From: Alphaproteobacteria bacterium
Lineage (GTDB): Bacteria > Pseudomonadota > Alphaproteobacteria > UBA9219
Assembly (NCBI GenBank): GCA_031291435.1
Contig: JARLJC010000370.1
Span: 1 to 64,000, forward strand
Direction of reading: 5' to 3'
DNA: 64,000 nt
In this document: in pieces, positions 1 to 8,784 of the stretch
Layout of the letters: every line of letters begins with the position of its first letter
Numbering within the stretch: the stretch's first letter is position 1
Position numbers and translations under genes: made by a program
The notes under the pieces: generated by a model
Told to the model about the DNA's origin: nothing
The model's database searches: none
What the model saw: only the letters and a program-made list of their open reading frames with translations

Positions 1-51
1 GGCAATCGCGCACCGTTCTTCCAGCGTAAACTGTTTGTATGTTTTTCCCAT
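1..51 (-). CDS. IS30-family transposase, N-terminal fragment (continues off the window)
   Basis: Only 17 codons are visible. They read MGKTYKQFTLEERCAIA, which matches the opening of IS30-family DDE transposases: a short lead, then a (F/L)TLEER-like helix that begins the helix-turn-helix which binds the inverted repeat. The gene runs out of the left edge, so the catalytic DDE domain cannot be checked. The start is the ATG complementary to 49-51. The family call rests on this short match and on the hairpin-bearing end just upstream. Confidence 0.6.
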   Translation of the reverse strand, partial: MGKTYKQFTLEERCAIA

Positions 52-97
52 GACCGCAACACCTTATCAGGGTGTTGCACTTCGTTTGTGAACTTAG
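1..97 (-). mobile_element. 5' end of an IS30-family insertion sequence (truncated by window edge)
   Basis: This is the end of an insertion sequence read on the minus strand. It holds the start of an IS30-like transposase (1-51) and a short upstream region. That region carries a small hairpin, GCAACACC/GGTGTTGC (56-63/71-78), and a terminal stretch resembling IS30-family inverted repeats (TTCACAAACGAAGTGCAACA on the minus strand). The outer boundary is placed near position 97, where the flank turns into half of a palindromic repeat. The rest of the element lies outside the window, so the other end and the target duplication cannot be seen. Confidence 0.6.
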
Positions 98-174
98 GGG
101 ATCCAGTACGATAAGTGCCCTGAGTGCGGGCTTACAGGTGCTTCGGGACTGGACCCCGGCCTTCGCCGGGGTGA
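97..174. repeat. Partial GTCATCCCG-type palindromic repeat, interrupted by the IS end
   Basis: The right arm at 148-174 (ACTGGACCCC then CCGGCCTTCGCCGGGGTGAC) is one complete half of the palindrome seen elsewhere in the window. The left side keeps only its inner part, GGGATCCAGT at 98-107, which pairs with 148-157 with one mismatch. The outer part of the left arm is missing exactly where the IS30-like end begins, so the element probably inserted into this palindrome. Confidence 0.6.
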
Positions 175-199
175 CGGCTCTGGTTGAGCGTTCAGCTCT

Positions 200-889
200 C
201 TAATAAATCCCTGGGATCAACCGCCACGTTTTCTTGGCGTAGTCGGTATATTCGGGGAAGGTTTCTTTCAAAACTTTTTCTTCGTAATGGATGCGCACCA
301 TTTGCAGCCCGAGTTGCGCCGCAACCAGCAGCAGCGCCCAGGGCGACAAAAAATTGATCACCGCGCCCAAAGTCGCCACCGCTTCGGCCAGATACAAAGG
401 ATGGCGCACCACGGCATAGGGGCCGCTGGTGACGAGGCGCCGCCCTTCCGGCAAAATCGAAAATGAGCGGCCCAGCCGCAGAATAATGACGATCGCAAAC
501 GCGTTGCCGATCACCACCAGCGCGCAGGCCAGCACCCGCGCCCATACCGGCAGATCGTCGCGCGGGCTGAGCAGCAGCAAAGCCGACATCAGAAATCCGC
601 CGAGGATGGCGGCGGCGCAGGGTATCGCGCCCGCGAATTTGCTGACCGGCTGTAACCGCAAAACATAAAGGCAGGCGATCATCAGCGTATAAAGCCCGAT
701 CGCCAGCACCGAAAGCACATGCCCGAATTGCTGCGGGTCGGCACCCGGCTGCTGCAGCGCGCGCCAGCCTTCGACCCCGTGCTTGAAACAGACGCCCGCC
801 GAAAATGCGAAAGTGAGGCCAAGCGCGAAACGTATCGCAAGGTCGATCCACAGGCGTTTGCGGGTCACGGGGTGAACGATGACTGTCAT
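200..889 (-). CDS. Isoprenylcysteine carboxyl methyltransferase (ICMT)/PEMT-family membrane methyltransferase
   Basis: A 229-residue polytopic membrane protein with about five hydrophobic segments. The C-terminal half carries the hallmarks of the ICMT/phospholipid methyltransferase family: a GPYAVVRHPLYLAE stretch (SAM-binding RHPxY motif) and a final EEKVLKETFPEYTDYAKKTWRLIP segment matching the E-x-x-L...F-x-x-Y motif. Bacterial members methylate unknown, probably lipid or isoprenoid, substrates at the membrane, so the substrate is not assigned. It is divergent from truB on the other strand with a short intergenic gap. The ATG is followed directly by the hydrophilic lead of the first membrane segment. 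Confidence 0.75.
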   Translation of the reverse strand: MTVIVHPVTRKRLWIDLAIRFALGLTFAFSAGVCFKHGVEGWRALQQPGADPQQFGHVLSVLAIGLYTLMIACLYVLRLQPVSKFAGAIPCAAAILGGFLMSALLLLSPRDDLPVWARVLACALVVIGNAFAIVIILRLGRSFSILPEGRRLVTSGPYAVVRHPLYLAEAVATLGAVINFLSPWALLLVAAQLGLQMVRIHYEEKVLKETFPEYTDYAKKTWRLIPGIY

Positions 890-956
890 GCGGCCATGAT
901 GCCGCGCCGGACTTAAAACTTGTTTAAGCAGGGTCGGATGCTATAACCGCGCGGTT

Positions 957-1868
957 ATGCAGAAAAAGCAACCTTTTGTGCCGGTGCATGGCTGGCTTGT
1001 GCTCGACAAGCCGCTGGGCCTGACTTCGACGCAGGCGCTGGGCCGCGCGCGCCGCTTGCTGGGCGGCAAGAAGGCCGGGCATGGCGGCACGCTTGATCCG
1101 CTCGCCACCGGCATTTTGCCGCTGGCTTTCGGCGAGGCCACCAAACTGATCCCCTATATTATGGACGGCGAGAAAGAATATGAATTCACGGTGCGCTGGG
1201 GCGAAGCGCGCGCCACCGACGATGCCGAAGGCGAGGTGAGCGCCACCAGCCCCAACCGCCCGACGGAAGCGCAGATTACCGCCGCTCTGCCGCATTTCAC
1301 CGGCCTTATTCAGCAGAAACCGCCTTCTTTCTCGGCCATCAAGGTCGATGGCGAGCGCGCTTATGACCTCGCCCGCGCGGGCGAGGTGGTCGATCTGGCC
1401 TCCCGCGAAGTGCACATCCGCGCATTCGCCTTGCTGGAAATGCCCGATGCCGACCATGCCAGATTCCGCGTTTCGAGCGGAAAAGGCATGTATGTGCGGT
1501 CTCTGGCCCGCGATTTGGCGCGGTTTCTGGGGACGGAAGGCTATGTTTCGGCCCTTCGGCGTACCAAGGTCGGGCCGTTCACGCTCGAAAATGCCGTTTC
1601 GATGGAGAAACTGGAGGCTCTGAGCCTCGAATCCGCCGCTTCGACCGCTTTACTGCCCCTGAATTCGGCTCTTGGCCCGATTCCCGTGCTGAATCTGACC
1701 CCCAGCGAGGCTCAAAGCCTGAATTCAGGACAGACCGTGGTCATTCGCCCGCAGCATGGCGATCTTTATGACCATCCCCTGATTTTCGCGCAACATCAAG
1801 GGGTTCCGGTGGCCCTGATCGAACCCAAAGCCGGCGAATTCCGGGTTTTGCGCGGTTTTCACTTTTAA
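957..1868 (+). CDS. truB: tRNA pseudouridine(55) synthase TruB
   Basis: Makes pseudouridine 55 in the T-loop of tRNAs. The 303-residue length is normal for the family. The N-terminal motif GHGGTLDPLATG includes the catalytic aspartate (D47), and later blocks (KPPSFSAIKVDGERAYDLAR, GMYVRSLARDLA) are standard TruB. The C-terminal PUA-like region ends the protein. It is followed by a strong hairpin (1888-1933) and then rpsO and pnp, the common truB-rpsO-pnp order. The first ATG of the frame is used, as the conserved region begins about ten residues in. Confidence 0.97.
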   Translation: MQKKQPFVPVHGWLVLDKPLGLTSTQALGRARRLLGGKKAGHGGTLDPLATGILPLAFGEATKLIPYIMDGEKEYEFTVRWGEARATDDAEGEVSATSPNRPTEAQITAALPHFTGLIQQKPPSFSAIKVDGERAYDLARAGEVVDLASREVHIRAFALLEMPDADHARFRVSSGKGMYVRSLARDLARFLGTEGYVSALRRTKVGPFTLENAVSMEKLEALSLESAASTALLPLNSALGPIPVLNLTPSEAQSLNSGQTVVIRPQHGDLYDHPLIFAQHQGVPVALIEPKAGEFRVLRGFHF

Positions 1869-1887
1869 ATCCTTGCCGGGAGAATGA

Positions 1888-1933
1888 CAGTCAAACCCCT
1901 CTCCGCCCGCTTGGGGGGAGAGGGGTTTGACTG
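1888..1933 (+). terminator. Hairpin after truB (possible terminator or processing site)
   Basis: A perfect 17-base-pair inverted repeat: CAGTCAAACCCCTCTCC at 1888-1904 pairs with 1917-1933 around a 12-base loop. No T-tract follows, so it may be a transcript-stabilising or processing hairpin between truB and rpsO rather than a classical intrinsic terminator. Confidence 0.5.
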
Positions 1934-2045
1934 CAGCCCTTCGATCAAGAATCTTCTGGCAAAGCAGGGCGATCTATCGCATATACGCCCCCAAGTTCGC
2001 CGCGATACTGGACGACATCCCGGTTGCGGTATTTTTTAACCACGG

Positions 2046-2099
2046 GCAGTCGCGGTTGCGCAAAATTGAACCTTGTTCGGTTTTGCGCAGAGCAGTCGC
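2046..2099 (+). promoter_or_regulatory. rpsO leader hairpin flanked by direct repeats
   Basis: Upstream of rpsO the sequence can form TGCGCAAAA (2057-2065) pairing with TTTTGCGCA (2081-2089). The hairpin is flanked by an 8-base direct repeat, GCAGTCGC (2046-2053 and 2092-2099). S15 is known to autoregulate through 5' leader RNA structures in several bacterial groups. It is inference that this hairpin is such an element. Confidence 0.35.
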
Positions 2100-2124
2100 C
2101 CTACAAAGTATCAAGGAGTATCCG

Positions 2125-2394
2125 ATGTCGATAAGCACAGACCGCAAACAGGCGGTTATCAAGAAGCACGCCCGCACCAAGGGCGATACCGGTTCACCCG
2201 AAGTGCAGATCGCGGTTCTGACCGACCGCATCAACCACCTCACCGATCATTTCGCCAAGCATGTCAAGGATCACCATTCGCGTCGTGGCCTTTTGATGCT
2301 GGTCAGCAACCGCCGCAGCCTTCTCAACTATCTGAAAAAGAGCAAGCCGCCGGTTTACGAAAAACTGATCGCCGATCTCGGCCTGCGTAAGTAA
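2125..2394 (+). CDS. rpsO: 30S ribosomal protein S15
   Basis: 89 residues, exactly the usual S15 length, with the conserved [17 protein letters not shown] and [20 protein letters not shown] blocks that bind 16S rRNA and nucleate assembly of the 30S platform. The reading frame stays open upstream, but the real start is the ATG at 2125, preceded by AAGGAG (2113-2118). S15 begins MSIS at that point. It lies between truB and pnp, as in many proteobacteria. Confidence 0.98.
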   Translation: MSISTDRKQAVIKKHARTKGDTGSPEVQIAVLTDRINHLTDHFAKHVKDHHSRRGLLMLVSNRRSLLNYLKKSKPPVYEKLIADLGLRK

Positions 2395-2405
2395 CAACAT
2401 GCCAA

Positions 2406-2487
2406 GCGTCATCCCGGCGAAAGCCGGGACCCATCTTGAAATCAGCAAAAAAGAAAAATGGGATTCCCGCCTGCGCGGGAATGACGC
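2406..2487. repeat. GTCATCCCG-type palindromic repeat pair
   Basis: The left arm GCGTCATCCCGGCGAAAGCC (from 2406) and the right arm ending GCGCGGGAATGACGC (to 2487) form an imperfect inverted repeat around an A-rich centre. Each arm is also a small hairpin (CCCGGCGAAAGCCGGG; CCCGCCTGCGCGGG). It lies between rpsO and pnp and belongs to the same family as the repeats at 0.1, 22.0 and 43.6 kb. Confidence 0.75.
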
Positions 2488-2599
2488 CTTCGGCGTCAAC
2501 GAAATTCATGAAGCAGCAAGCAGCATGAAAGGCCGCGCGGCATAGGGCCAAGCGGGACTCAACGGGGGGCCAAGCTCTCCATAAAGAAAGAGGACTATA

Positions 2600-4711
2600 A
2601 TGTTTAAAGTATTCCGCAAGGAACTCGACTGGGCCGGCAAGAAACTGACCCTCGAAACCGGACGCATCGCGCGTCAGGCCGACGGCGCCGTGATGGCGAC
2701 GCTTGGCGGCACCACCGTTTTGTGCACCGTCGTCGGCGCGCAGAAGCCGAAACCCGGTCAGGATTTCTTTCCCCTCACCGTCAATTATCAGGAAAAAACT
2801 TACGCCGCGGGCAAGATCCCCGGCGGCTTCTTCAAGCGCGAAGGCCGTCCTTCTGAAAAAGAAACCTTGGTCAGCCGATTGATCGACCGCCCCATTCGCC
2901 CGCTGTTCCCTGAAGGCTATCTCTGCGACACCCAGGTCGTCGCGCACGTCCTCAGCCACGATCTCGAAAACGATCCCGATATCGTCGCCATGGTCGGCTG
3001 CTCTGCCGCTCTCACGATCTCCGGCATCCCGTTCCTCGGGCCGATCGGTGCCGCGCGCGTCGCTTACAAGGATGGCCAGTTCATCCTCAACCCGACTGCG
3101 GCGGAAAAAGAAGGCTCGACCCTCGAACTCGTCCTCGCCGGAACGAAAGAAGGCGTGCTGATGGTCGAATCCGAAGCGCAGCAGCTCACCGAAGAAGTGA
3201 TGCTGGATGCGGTTTCGTTCGGCCATAAGGGCTATGCCGCGGTCATCGACCTCATCATCTCGCTGGCCGAAAGCGCCGCCAAGGAACCGCGCGAGCTGCC
3301 CGCACCCGCTTACGACAAGAAAGCGTTGCAGGCACGGTTGAAGGCCGAAATCGGCGCCGCTATCGCCGCCGGTTACAATGAAACAGCCAAGCAGAAGCGT
3401 TACGCTTTGCTGGGCGCGGCGGAAGAAAAGGCGCTCAAGAGCATCGCCGAAGACGAATTCACGTCGGAACAGATCAAGGAAGGCGTCGAACTTCTGAAAT
3501 ACGATCACGTCCGTGGCATGATTTTGGACAGCGGCAAGCGTATCGATGGCCGCGACACCAAGACCGTCCGCCCGATCGTCTGCGAAGTCGGCATTCTGCC
3601 GCGCGCGCACGGTTCGGCTCTGTTCACACGCGGCGAAACGCAGGCGCTGGTCATCACCACGCTCGGCACCGGGCAGGATGAGCAGATCATCGACGCTCTG
3701 GAAGGCGAATATCGCGAAAACTTCATGCTGCATTACAATTTCCCGCCCTACTCGGTCGGCGAAACTGGCCGCATGGGTTCACCCGGTCGCCGCGAAATCG
3801 GCCACGGCAAACTGGCATGGCGCGCGGTGCATCCGTTGCTCCCTGCGAAAGACAAGTTCCCCTACACCATTCGCGTGGTGTCGGAAATCACCGAGTCCAA
3901 CGGGTCGTCGTCAATGGCGACCGTGTGCGGAACGTCGCTGTCCTTGATGGATGCGGGCGTTCCGATGCCTGCCCCCGTGGCCGGTATCGCGATGGGCCTC
4001 ATCAAGGAACAGCGCGGCTTTGCGGTCCTCACCGACATCCTCGGCGACGAAGATCATCTCGGCGACATGGATTTCAAGGTTGCCGGTACCGACAAGGGCA
4101 TCACCTCGCTGCAGATGGATATCAAGATCACTTCGATCACCGAAGAGATCATGAAGATCGCTCTCGGCCAGGCGAAGCAGGGCCGCCTCCACATCCTCGG
4201 CGAAATGGCCAAAGCCATCAACACCGCGCGTGACGGCGTCAACCAGAATGCGCCGCGCATCACGACGATGAGCATTCCGAAAGACAAGATCCGCGAAGTG
4301 ATCGGTTCGGGCGGCAAGGTCATTCGCGAAATCTGCGAAACCACCGGCGCCAAGATCGACATTGACGATGACGGCACGATCAAAGTCGCCGCTGTCGATC
4401 AGTCGGCTGCGGACGCGGCGATTGCGTGGATCAAGGGCATCGTTTCCGAACCGGAAATCGGCGTCGTCTATACCGGCAAGGTCGTGAAGGTCGTCGATTT
4501 CGGCGCTTTCGTGAACTTCCTTGGCAGCAAGGACGGCCTCGTTCACATCTCGGAAATCAAGCCGCAGCGCATCGAAAAAGTTTCCGACTTTTTGAAGGTC
4601 GGCGACGAAGTGCGCGTCAAGGTTCTGGGCATGGATGATCGCGGCAAGGTCAAGCTGTCGATGAAATCCGTCGATCAGGCCACCGGCGAAGACCTGCAAA
4701 AAGCGGGCTAA
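2600..4711 (+). CDS. pnp: Polyribonucleotide nucleotidyltransferase (PNPase)
   Basis: Phosphorolytic 3'-5' exoribonuclease and RNA degradosome component. The 703 residues carry the full domain set: RNase PH domain 1 (about 1-140), helical linker (about 240-310), RNase PH domain 2 (about 310-540, with TRGETQALV and the [10 protein letters not shown] block), KH domain ([15 protein letters not shown], about 565-610) and S1 domain ([18 protein letters not shown], from about 620). An AAAGAGGA-like ribosome binding site precedes the ATG. It follows rpsO and ends in an intrinsic terminator that lies inside the neighbouring convergent gene. Confidence 0.98.
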   Translation: MFKVFRKELDWAGKKLTLETGRIARQADGAVMATLGGTTVLCTVVGAQKPKPGQDFFPLTVNYQEKTYAAGKIPGGFFKREGRPSEKETLVSRLIDRPIRPLFPEGYLCDTQVVAHVLSHDLENDPDIVAMVGCSAALTISGIPFLGPIGAARVAYKDGQFILNPTAAEKEGSTLELVLAGTKEGVLMVESEAQQLTEEVMLDAVSFGHKGYAAVIDLIISLAESAAKEPRELPAPAYDKKALQARLKAEIGAAIAAGYNETAKQKRYALLGAAEEKALKSIAEDEFTSEQIKEGVELLKYDHVRGMILDSGKRIDGRDTKTVRPIVCEVGILPRAHGSALFTRGETQALVITTLGTGQDEQIIDALEGEYRENFMLHYNFPPYSVGETGRMGSPGRREIGHGKLAWRAVHPLLPAKDKFPYTIRVVSEITESNGSSSMATVCGTSLSLMDAGVPMPAPVAGIAMGLIKEQRGFAVLTDILGDEDHLGDMDFKVAGTDKGITSLQMDIKITSITEEIMKIALGQAKQGRLHILGEMAKAINTARDGVNQNAPRITTMSIPKDKIREVIGSGGKVIREICETTGAKIDIDDDGTIKVAAVDQSAADAAIAWIKGIVSEPEIGVVYTGKVVKVVDFGAFVNFLGSKDGLVHISEIKPQRIEKVSDFLKVGDEVRVKVLGMDDRGKVKLSMKSVDQATGEDLQKAG

Positions 4712-5442
4712 CCCACCGGCTGAGGATTAAAGGGAACCGGCGTTTGCCCCTGCGGCAACGCCGGTTTTTCTTTGGCCAATGATGAATCAGGGCCGGGTGA
4801 CCCCGGCTTGAATAGTTCGATAATTTTTTCGGCGGAGTCGCAGAAAAGATTTTTCATTCCGTCTTCGGACGAAAGACCGTCCCGCTCAAATTTCTGGCGG
4901 AGGTGGCTGCGCAACAAAGTCTCGTTCCATAAATTCATTTCAACGGCATCGTTGCGCGTCTGTTCAAACAGCAAATCGGTAGCCACATGACATTTATAGC
5001 CCAGCCGCAGGGCGTCATAAACTGTAGAGGCCACGCAACGTTCGGTATAACCGCCCATGACGATCACCGCCGAGGTGCCCGGATATTCGGCCTTCAGATG
5101 CTTGTGAAGATTGTTTTTGGCAAAAGCGCTGCCGCCTTCTTTATTGAAAACGCCTTCACCCGGCGCGATGCGGCAGCCCGCAAGATCGTAATACTGGGAA
5201 ATACGCCAAAGCTCGAACGGATCGCGGGTGGCCTTGCGGCCAAAGGCGCGGAATTCGCAGGCGGCATCGGTGACCCATAGGGTACGCACTTCGGGCGCCA
5301 AAGCATTGGCAAACCCGCGCGCTTCGCTCCATAAAGTATCGATATCCTTGCGGCCATCGCGCATGCCGATAGCCCGCAAATCTATACCGAGAAGCACCGC
5401 TTTATCCGGGGCCGTTGAACGGTTTTCGTTTCCATTAGTCAT
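4708..5442 (-). CDS. Isochorismatase-like cysteine hydrolase
   Basis: Member of the isochorismatase/nicotinamidase-type cysteine hydrolase superfamily. The candidate triad is the Asp in [10 protein letters not shown], the Lys in [11 protein letters not shown] and the nucleophilic Cys in [19 protein letters not shown], followed by the typical [10 protein letters not shown] strand. The substrate is unknown; relatives cleave amides or vinyl ethers. The frame extends 14 codons upstream to 5484, but the ATG at 5442 begins the hydrophilic MTNGNENRS lead and is preferred. The last 4 bases overlap pnp tail to tail, and the pnp terminator hairpin encodes part of the Pro-rich C-terminus, beyond the catalytic domain. 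Confidence 0.8.
   Translation of the reverse strand: MTNGNENRSTAPDKAVLLGIDLRAIGMRDGRKDIDTLWSEARGFANALAPEVRTLWVTDAACEFRAFGRKATRDPFELWRISQYYDLAGCRIAPGEGVFNKEGGSAFAKNNLHKHLKAEYPGTSAVIVMGGYTERCVASTVYDALRLGYKCHVATDLLFEQTRNDAVEMNLWNETLLRSHLRQKFERDGLSSEDGMKNLFCDSAEKIIELFKPGSPGPDSSLAKEKPALPQGQTPVPFNPQPVG
4735..4773 (+). terminator. Rho-independent terminator of pnp
   Basis: The stem AACCGGCGTT (4735-4744) pairs perfectly with AACGCCGGTT (4757-4766), around a 12-base loop, and is followed by TTTCTTT. It lies 24 bases after the pnp stop and inside the 3' coding end of the convergent isochorismatase-like gene. Confidence 0.85.
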
Positions 5443-5561
5443 AGTGTTCAGTATACAACAGACCCATGAAAATAATAAAAGCATTCAACATTAACCCTTT
5501 TTCCACGCCTCCGGGGCGATAAACTAAGGTCCTGAATAATCTACTCTAACCTGTCAAAAAC

Positions 5562-6311
5562 ATGAAAATCCTCGTCACCGTCAAACGCGTCATCGATTAC
5601 AACGTCAAAATCCGCATCAAGGCCGACAATTCCGGCGTCGAGACCGCCAACGTCAAAATGTCGATGAATCCGTTCGACGAAATCGCGGTCGAGGAAGCCG
5701 TGCGGCTGAAAGAAAAAGGCGTGGCGACCGAGACCGTGGCCGTGACTTTCGGCCCAACACAGGCACAGGAGACGCTGCGCACCGCGATGGCGATGGGCAT
5801 CGACCGCGCGATTTATGTGCCGATGGAAAGCGAAATTCAGTCGCTGGGCGTCGCCCGCGCGCTCAAGAAAATCATCGAGAAGGAAAAACCCGATCTCGTG
5901 ATTATGGGCAAGCAGGCCATCGATAATGACAGCAGCCAGACCGGGCCCATTCTCGCTTCGATGCTGGGCTGGCCGCAGGGGACTTTCGCTTCCAAGGTAG
6001 AAGTCGCGGATGGCAAGGTGAATGTGACCCGCGAGATCGACGGCGGGCTTGAAACCGTGGCGCTGAAACTGCCGGCGCTGGTGACAACCGATCTGCGCCT
6101 CAACGAGCCGCGTTATGCCTCGCTGCCCAATATCATGAAGGCGAAGAAGAAGCCGATTGAGGTCATCGAAGCGGCTTCGCTCGGTGTCGATATGACGCCG
6201 ACCATTCAGACATTGAAGGTAGCCGCGCCATCCCCGCGCAAGGGCGGCATCAAGGTGCCGGATGTCGCGACTTTGATCGACAAATTGAAAAACGAAGCCA
6301 AGGTAATTTGA
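5562..6311 (+). CDS. etfB: Electron transfer flavoprotein subunit beta
   Basis: 249 residues, normal for EtfB. It forms the FAD/AMP-containing heterodimer with EtfA that passes electrons from acyl-CoA and other dehydrogenases to ETF-ubiquinone oxidoreductase. The N-terminus [17 protein letters not shown], the [17 protein letters not shown] block, the AMP-site region [22 protein letters not shown] and the [21 protein letters not shown] recognition-loop region are all present. It is normally followed directly by etfA; here a DNA-binding gene lies between them. Confidence 0.97.
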   Translation: MKILVTVKRVIDYNVKIRIKADNSGVETANVKMSMNPFDEIAVEEAVRLKEKGVATETVAVTFGPTQAQETLRTAMAMGIDRAIYVPMESEIQSLGVARALKKIIEKEKPDLVIMGKQAIDNDSSQTGPILASMLGWPQGTFASKVEVADGKVNVTREIDGGLETVALKLPALVTTDLRLNEPRYASLPNIMKAKKKPIEVIEAASLGVDMTPTIQTLKVAAPSPRKGGIKVPDVATLIDKLKNEAKVI

Positions 6312-6355
6312 GATCACAGATTGTGATTTCAAGAAGTCCAGGAAAGAAGCCTGCA

Positions 6356-6922
6356 ATGCCGATAGCGCGAAAGAAATCCTTGGCGGTTCTGCCGGTCGAA
6401 GGACCCATCCGTCTGGTGCGCGGGCAGAAAGTGATGCTGGATAGCGATGTGGCGCGGCTTTATGGCGTCGAAACCAAAGCTTTGAATCAGGCCGTGCGTC
6501 GTAATCCCAGCCGTTTTCCGCCGGATTTTATGTTTCAACTCACCGCCGAAGAGGCTGAGTCTCCGAGGTCACAATTTGTTACCTCAAACGAGAGTCGCGG
6601 CGGACGGCGCTATCTGCCCTATGCTTTTACCGAGCATGGCGTCGTCATGCTGTCTTCGGTTTTGCGCAGCGAGCGCGCCGCGCAAATGAATATCGCGGTT
6701 GTGCGGGCTTTCGTTCGCATGCGCGAGATGATTCTGGCCGATAAGGATCTGGCGGCCCGCGTCGAAAAACTCGAACGCGGCCATGTCAAAACCGGCGATG
6801 TCATCGAAATTCTGATCGAAGATATCGACCGGGTGACGCGCGATATTCGCTGGATCAAAAACCCGCCTTTGCCCAAAAAATATCCCATCGGATTCCGTAT
6901 CGAAAAGGACAACAGAAAATGA
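6356..6922 (+). CDS. ORF6N-domain DNA-binding protein inserted between etfB and etfA
   Basis: 188 residues with an N-terminal ORF6N domain (VEGPIRLVRGQKVMLDSDVARLYGVET, then LNQAVRRNPSRFPPDFMFQL and YLPYAFTEHGVVMLSSVL). This fold is typical of phage antirepressors and of mobile-element regulators. The C-terminal third is helical and charged. The open frame reaches back to a TTG overlapping etfB, but the ATG at 6356, with AGGAAAG about ten bases upstream, is preferred. Its TGA overlaps the etfA start as ATGA, so it is translationally coupled into the etf operon. Its function is unknown; it may be a domesticated regulator or an insertion that kept the operon readable. Confidence 0.85.
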   Translation: MPIARKKSLAVLPVEGPIRLVRGQKVMLDSDVARLYGVETKALNQAVRRNPSRFPPDFMFQLTAEEAESPRSQFVTSNESRGGRRYLPYAFTEHGVVMLSSVLRSERAAQMNIAVVRAFVRMREMILADKDLAARVEKLERGHVKTGDVIEILIEDIDRVTRDIRWIKNPPLPKKYPIGFRIEKDNRK

Positions 6923-7854
6923 CCACGCTTATTCTCGCCGAGCATGACAACAAAACCCTGAAACCGGTGACGTTGCATGTCGTGACGGCGGCCGCCAAAC
7001 TGGGCCAGCCGGTCACGCTACTGGTCGCCGGTAAAGACTGCGCCGGTGTGGCGCAGCAGGGGGCCGCGATTGCGGGCGTAAGCGAAGTTTTGCATGCCGA
7101 CGACGCGGCTTATGCCAATTTCCTGGCCGAGAATATGGCGGCGCTGATCGCGAAACTGGCGGGCGGCTACAGCCATATCCTCGCCCCCGCCACCAGTTTC
7201 GGCAAAAATATTTTGCCGCGCGCGGCGGGTCTGTGCGATTGCGCGCAGATTTCCGACATCATGGCGATTGAAAGCGCCGATACTTTCGTGCGCCCCATTT
7301 ATGCGGGCAACGCCATTGCCACCGTGCAATCGAAGGACAAGATCAAATTCATCACCGTGCGCGGCACCGCCTTCGACGCGGCGGCGGCGACAGGCGGCAC
7401 GGCATCGGTCAAGAAGATCGACGCGGCGGGCGAGAGCGGATTGTCGTCGTTCGTCGGCGCCGAATTGTCGAAATCGGAACGGCCCGAACTCACCGCCGCG
7501 CGTATCGTCGTTTCGGGCGGGCGCGGCGTCGGATCGGGCGAGAATTTCAAAACCGTGATCGAGCCTTTGGCGGACAAACTCGGCGCCGCCGTCGGCGCTT
7601 CGCGCGCCGCCGTCGATGCGGGCTATGTCCCTAACGATTATCAGGTCGGCCAGACCGGCAAGGTCGTTGCGCCGGATTTGTATATCGCCATCGGCATTTC
7701 GGGCGCGATCCAGCATCTGGCCGGGATGAAAAGCAGCAAGACCATCGTCGCCATCAATAAAGACCCGGATGCGCCGATTTTCGCGGTCGCCGATTATGGC
7801 CTCGTCGCGGATTTGTTTGTCGCGGTGCCGGAGCTTATCAAGGCGCTCGGTTAA
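6919..7854 (+). CDS. etfA: Electron transfer flavoprotein subunit alpha
   Basis: 311 residues, standard for EtfA. The C-terminal FAD domain is clear: [14 protein letters not shown], then [44 protein letters not shown] and [21 protein letters not shown]. It partners EtfB. The ATG shares ATGA with the stop of the ORF6N gene, so its translation probably depends on ribosomes ending that gene. The usual direct etfB-etfA junction is replaced here. Confidence 0.97.
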   Translation: MTTLILAEHDNKTLKPVTLHVVTAAAKLGQPVTLLVAGKDCAGVAQQGAAIAGVSEVLHADDAAYANFLAENMAALIAKLAGGYSHILAPATSFGKNILPRAAGLCDCAQISDIMAIESADTFVRPIYAGNAIATVQSKDKIKFITVRGTAFDAAAATGGTASVKKIDAAGESGLSSFVGAELSKSERPELTAARIVVSGGRGVGSGENFKTVIEPLADKLGAAVGASRAAVDAGYVPNDYQVGQTGKVVAPDLYIAIGISGAIQHLAGMKSSKTIVAINKDPDAPIFAVADYGLVADLFVAVPELIKALG

Positions 7855-8775
7855 TCAAAGTCGCGCAGCTTCATCGACGCGCACCAGAGCACGGCTGAGG
7901 CGGCGTTCATGTCGCACCAGATAAATGCCGGAAATCACGATCACGGCGGCGCCGACCAGAAGCGCCGGGCTGGGTTTATCCGCCCATATGAAATAACCGA
8001 CCAGCGCCCCCGTGACCATCTGCGAATATTGAAAAGGCGCCACCGAAGCAGCAGCGGCATTTTTATAAGCCCGCGCCATCAGCACCCAGCCGCCCGCCCC
8101 CAGCACGCCCGAAGCCGCCGAGAACAGCCACGCTTTCAGCGACATCGGTGTAAATCCCGCCATCAGACAGGCCGCCGCCCCCGCCGCGAACAACACGAAG
8201 CGCGGATAGAACGAGGTGCATTCGCTGGTTTCCTTTTGCGCCACCACGCGCAAGATCAGCATCTGGGCAACGTTGCCCGCCACGCTGCCCAGCAACGCGG
8301 CATAGGAACCCATCGACCCGGCATGCGCCGAAAGATGGGTAGGATCGACGGCAACGACCACGCCCGCGAAACCGGCGGCGATGGCGAGCCCGCGTTTCCA
8401 TCCCAGATGTTCTTTCAGGATCAGCGCCGCCAGCACCGCGACGATCATCGGCGTAAGGAAAATAACGACATAGAGATTCGCGAGCGGCAGATGCGGCAAC
8501 GCCATCAGCCAGCACATGAAGGCCGCCCATTGCGCGAGCCCGATGGCGAATAAAGGTGCCCATTTGCGGGGTTTCAGCCGTTTGATTTCGCCGCGCAGCA
8601 CGCAATAAAGAAACACCACCGCCACGCCGGTGATACTGCCGATCAGGATAATCTGGCGTTCCGGCACGCCCTCGCTGCGAATGCATTTGAGCAGCGTATC
8701 GCTGCCCGTCCAGCCGGTGAAGGCCAGCAGGGCGAACATCGCGGCGAGGGGATAATTGCGCGCGGACGCTGTCAC
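7855..8775 (-). CDS. EamA-family (drug/metabolite superfamily) transporter
   Basis: 306-residue integral membrane protein with about ten predicted transmembrane segments in two EamA repeats (roughly residues 12-145 and 155-290). Typical signatures are FMCWLMALPHLPLANLYVVIFLTPMIVAVLAALILKE in the first half and PFQYSQMVTGALVGYFIWADKPSPALLVGAAVIVISG in the second. Members export or import amino acids, nucleotides or other small metabolites; no substrate can be assigned. It is convergent with etfA and sits 9 bases downstream of secA on the same strand, so it may be read through from secA. Confidence 0.85.
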   Translation of the reverse strand: MTASARNYPLAAMFALLAFTGWTGSDTLLKCIRSEGVPERQIILIGSITGVAVVFLYCVLRGEIKRLKPRKWAPLFAIGLAQWAAFMCWLMALPHLPLANLYVVIFLTPMIVAVLAALILKEHLGWKRGLAIAAGFAGVVVAVDPTHLSAHAGSMGSYAALLGSVAGNVAQMLILRVVAQKETSECTSFYPRFVLFAAGAAACLMAGFTPMSLKAWLFSAASGVLGAGGWVLMARAYKNAAAASVAPFQYSQMVTGALVGYFIWADKPSPALLVGAAVIVISGIYLVRHERRLSRALVRVDEAARL

Positions 8776-8784
8776 GGCGGAATC

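Noticed and set aside
1927..2124. N-terminal extension of rpsO frame
   Set aside because: The frame is open by chance. The 89-residue S15 starts at 2125 with its own AAGGAG, and the extension contains the leader hairpin and has no protein similarity.
6308..6355. TTG start for the ORF6N gene overlapping etfB
   Set aside because: The extra 16 residues are not part of the domain, and the ATG at 6356 has a good ribosome binding site at the correct distance.
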